A stretch of 64,000 bases of DNA. Origin: Megalobrama amblycephala. Its lineage: Eukaryota > Chordata > Actinopteri > Cypriniformes > Xenocyprididae. Below are positions 63,680 to 64,000 of this stretch, one piece after another (within the stretch, counting starts at the first letter, position 1; the number at the start of each line of letters is the position of its first letter). The DNA is taken from positions 20,879,138 to 20,943,137 of the forward strand of contig NC_063057.1 in the NCBI RefSeq assembly GCF_018812025.1, in the 5' to 3' direction. Made by a program: the position numbers and the translations under genes. The notes under the pieces were generated by a model. That model was given only the letters and a program-made list of their open reading frames with translations, made no database searches and was not told the origin of the DNA.

Positions 63680-64000
63680 GTGTTTTCCTCCCATAGAAAA
63701 CCATTGAAAACGCTTAACGTCGCTTAATGTAGCCTACGAAGTGCTATTAAAAGATCAAATTTTGCACAAACCAATTTTTCTGTATAGTATGCTTTATTAG
63801 TATAGTGTTTACTAAGTTTGGTCTTTTAATGTCACTTAAGCCACGTTAAGCGTTTTCTTTATGGGAGGAAAATGCTTAACGTGTAATTAAACGTGTTGCG
63901 TTCATATTCTGGGCTCATCTGCTTTTCTGTACATAGTATGCTATTTTAGTAAGGTGTTTACTAAGTTTGATTTGTTAATAACAGTCTTAGTAAATTAACC
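63680..64000. repeat. Inverted counterpart of 61798-61963, running off the window
   Basis: Contains two related stretches, each with GTATGCT-TA and TAGTGTTTACTAAGTTTG/AAGGTGTTTACTAAGTTTG; one matches, inverted, the left flank of the nested element. Cut by the window edge. Confidence 0.6.

Overview
The window is vertebrate nuclear DNA, most likely from a teleost and probably a cyprinid (carp/zebrafish-like) fish. Several signs point this way. No ORF outside simple repeats exceeds about 170 codons and none looks like a complete protein. Long CA, TA, GATA and GACA microsatellites are scattered throughout. Short inverted-repeat DNA transposons flanked by TTAA, 8-bp, 3-bp or TA target sites are very dense. 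From memory, many of these match families common in cyprinid genomes; no database was searched.

Only one piece of host gene is supported. It is a candidate first coding exon on the minus strand (34969-35021): an ATG in strong Kozak context, 17 codons, and a consensus AG|GTAAGA splice donor. It lies in a CpG-rich block of roughly 0.6 kb (34620-35215). If it is real, the gene runs toward lower coordinates. No second exon was recognised, so 1-34968 may be largely its first intron and the right half its upstream flank. That is inference. Some low-repeat stretches with homeodomain-like TTAAT/ATTA words in the left half (2760-3075, 10430-10650, 16960-17060, 19080-19740, 31590-32260) and one on the right (41990-42480) are candidate conserved non-coding elements.

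Left third (1-22 kb): a TTAA foldback element at 1764-1905. Three diverged ~340-bp units with tRNA-like 3' parts lie at 4797-6850, the first split by a 960-bp TTAA foldback. A Harbinger-like element at 9279-10055 carries a nested 141-bp hAT-like MITE. A 2.4-kb composite repeat at 13054-15477 holds about 23 copies of a ~73-bp minisatellite, a tRNA-like module and a solo LTR inserted in the array. A hAT-like element occupies 20282-21267.

Middle third (22-44 kb): a hAT MITE with a perfect 8-bp target duplication (24534-24748), an 870-bp foldback (26744-27613), a 2.1-kb GATA/GACA array (29417-31497), the CpG block with the candidate exon, and a run of TTAA elements. That run ends in two different elements abutting across one shared TTAA (42570-43961).

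Right third (44-64 kb): more TTAA and hAT elements, a CACTG-ended element, a truncated LTR retroelement with a perfect tRNA-Pro-type primer binding site, a second solo LTR with a CATAC target duplication, a THAP-domain-like coding remnant in a TTAA repeat, a TTAA element nested in a hAT-like element, Tc1-like inverted repeats beside TA microsatellites, and an element inserted in inverted orientation into another copy of itself (61967-63676). The parts do not form a pathway: this is layered transposon and satellite sequence around one probable gene start.
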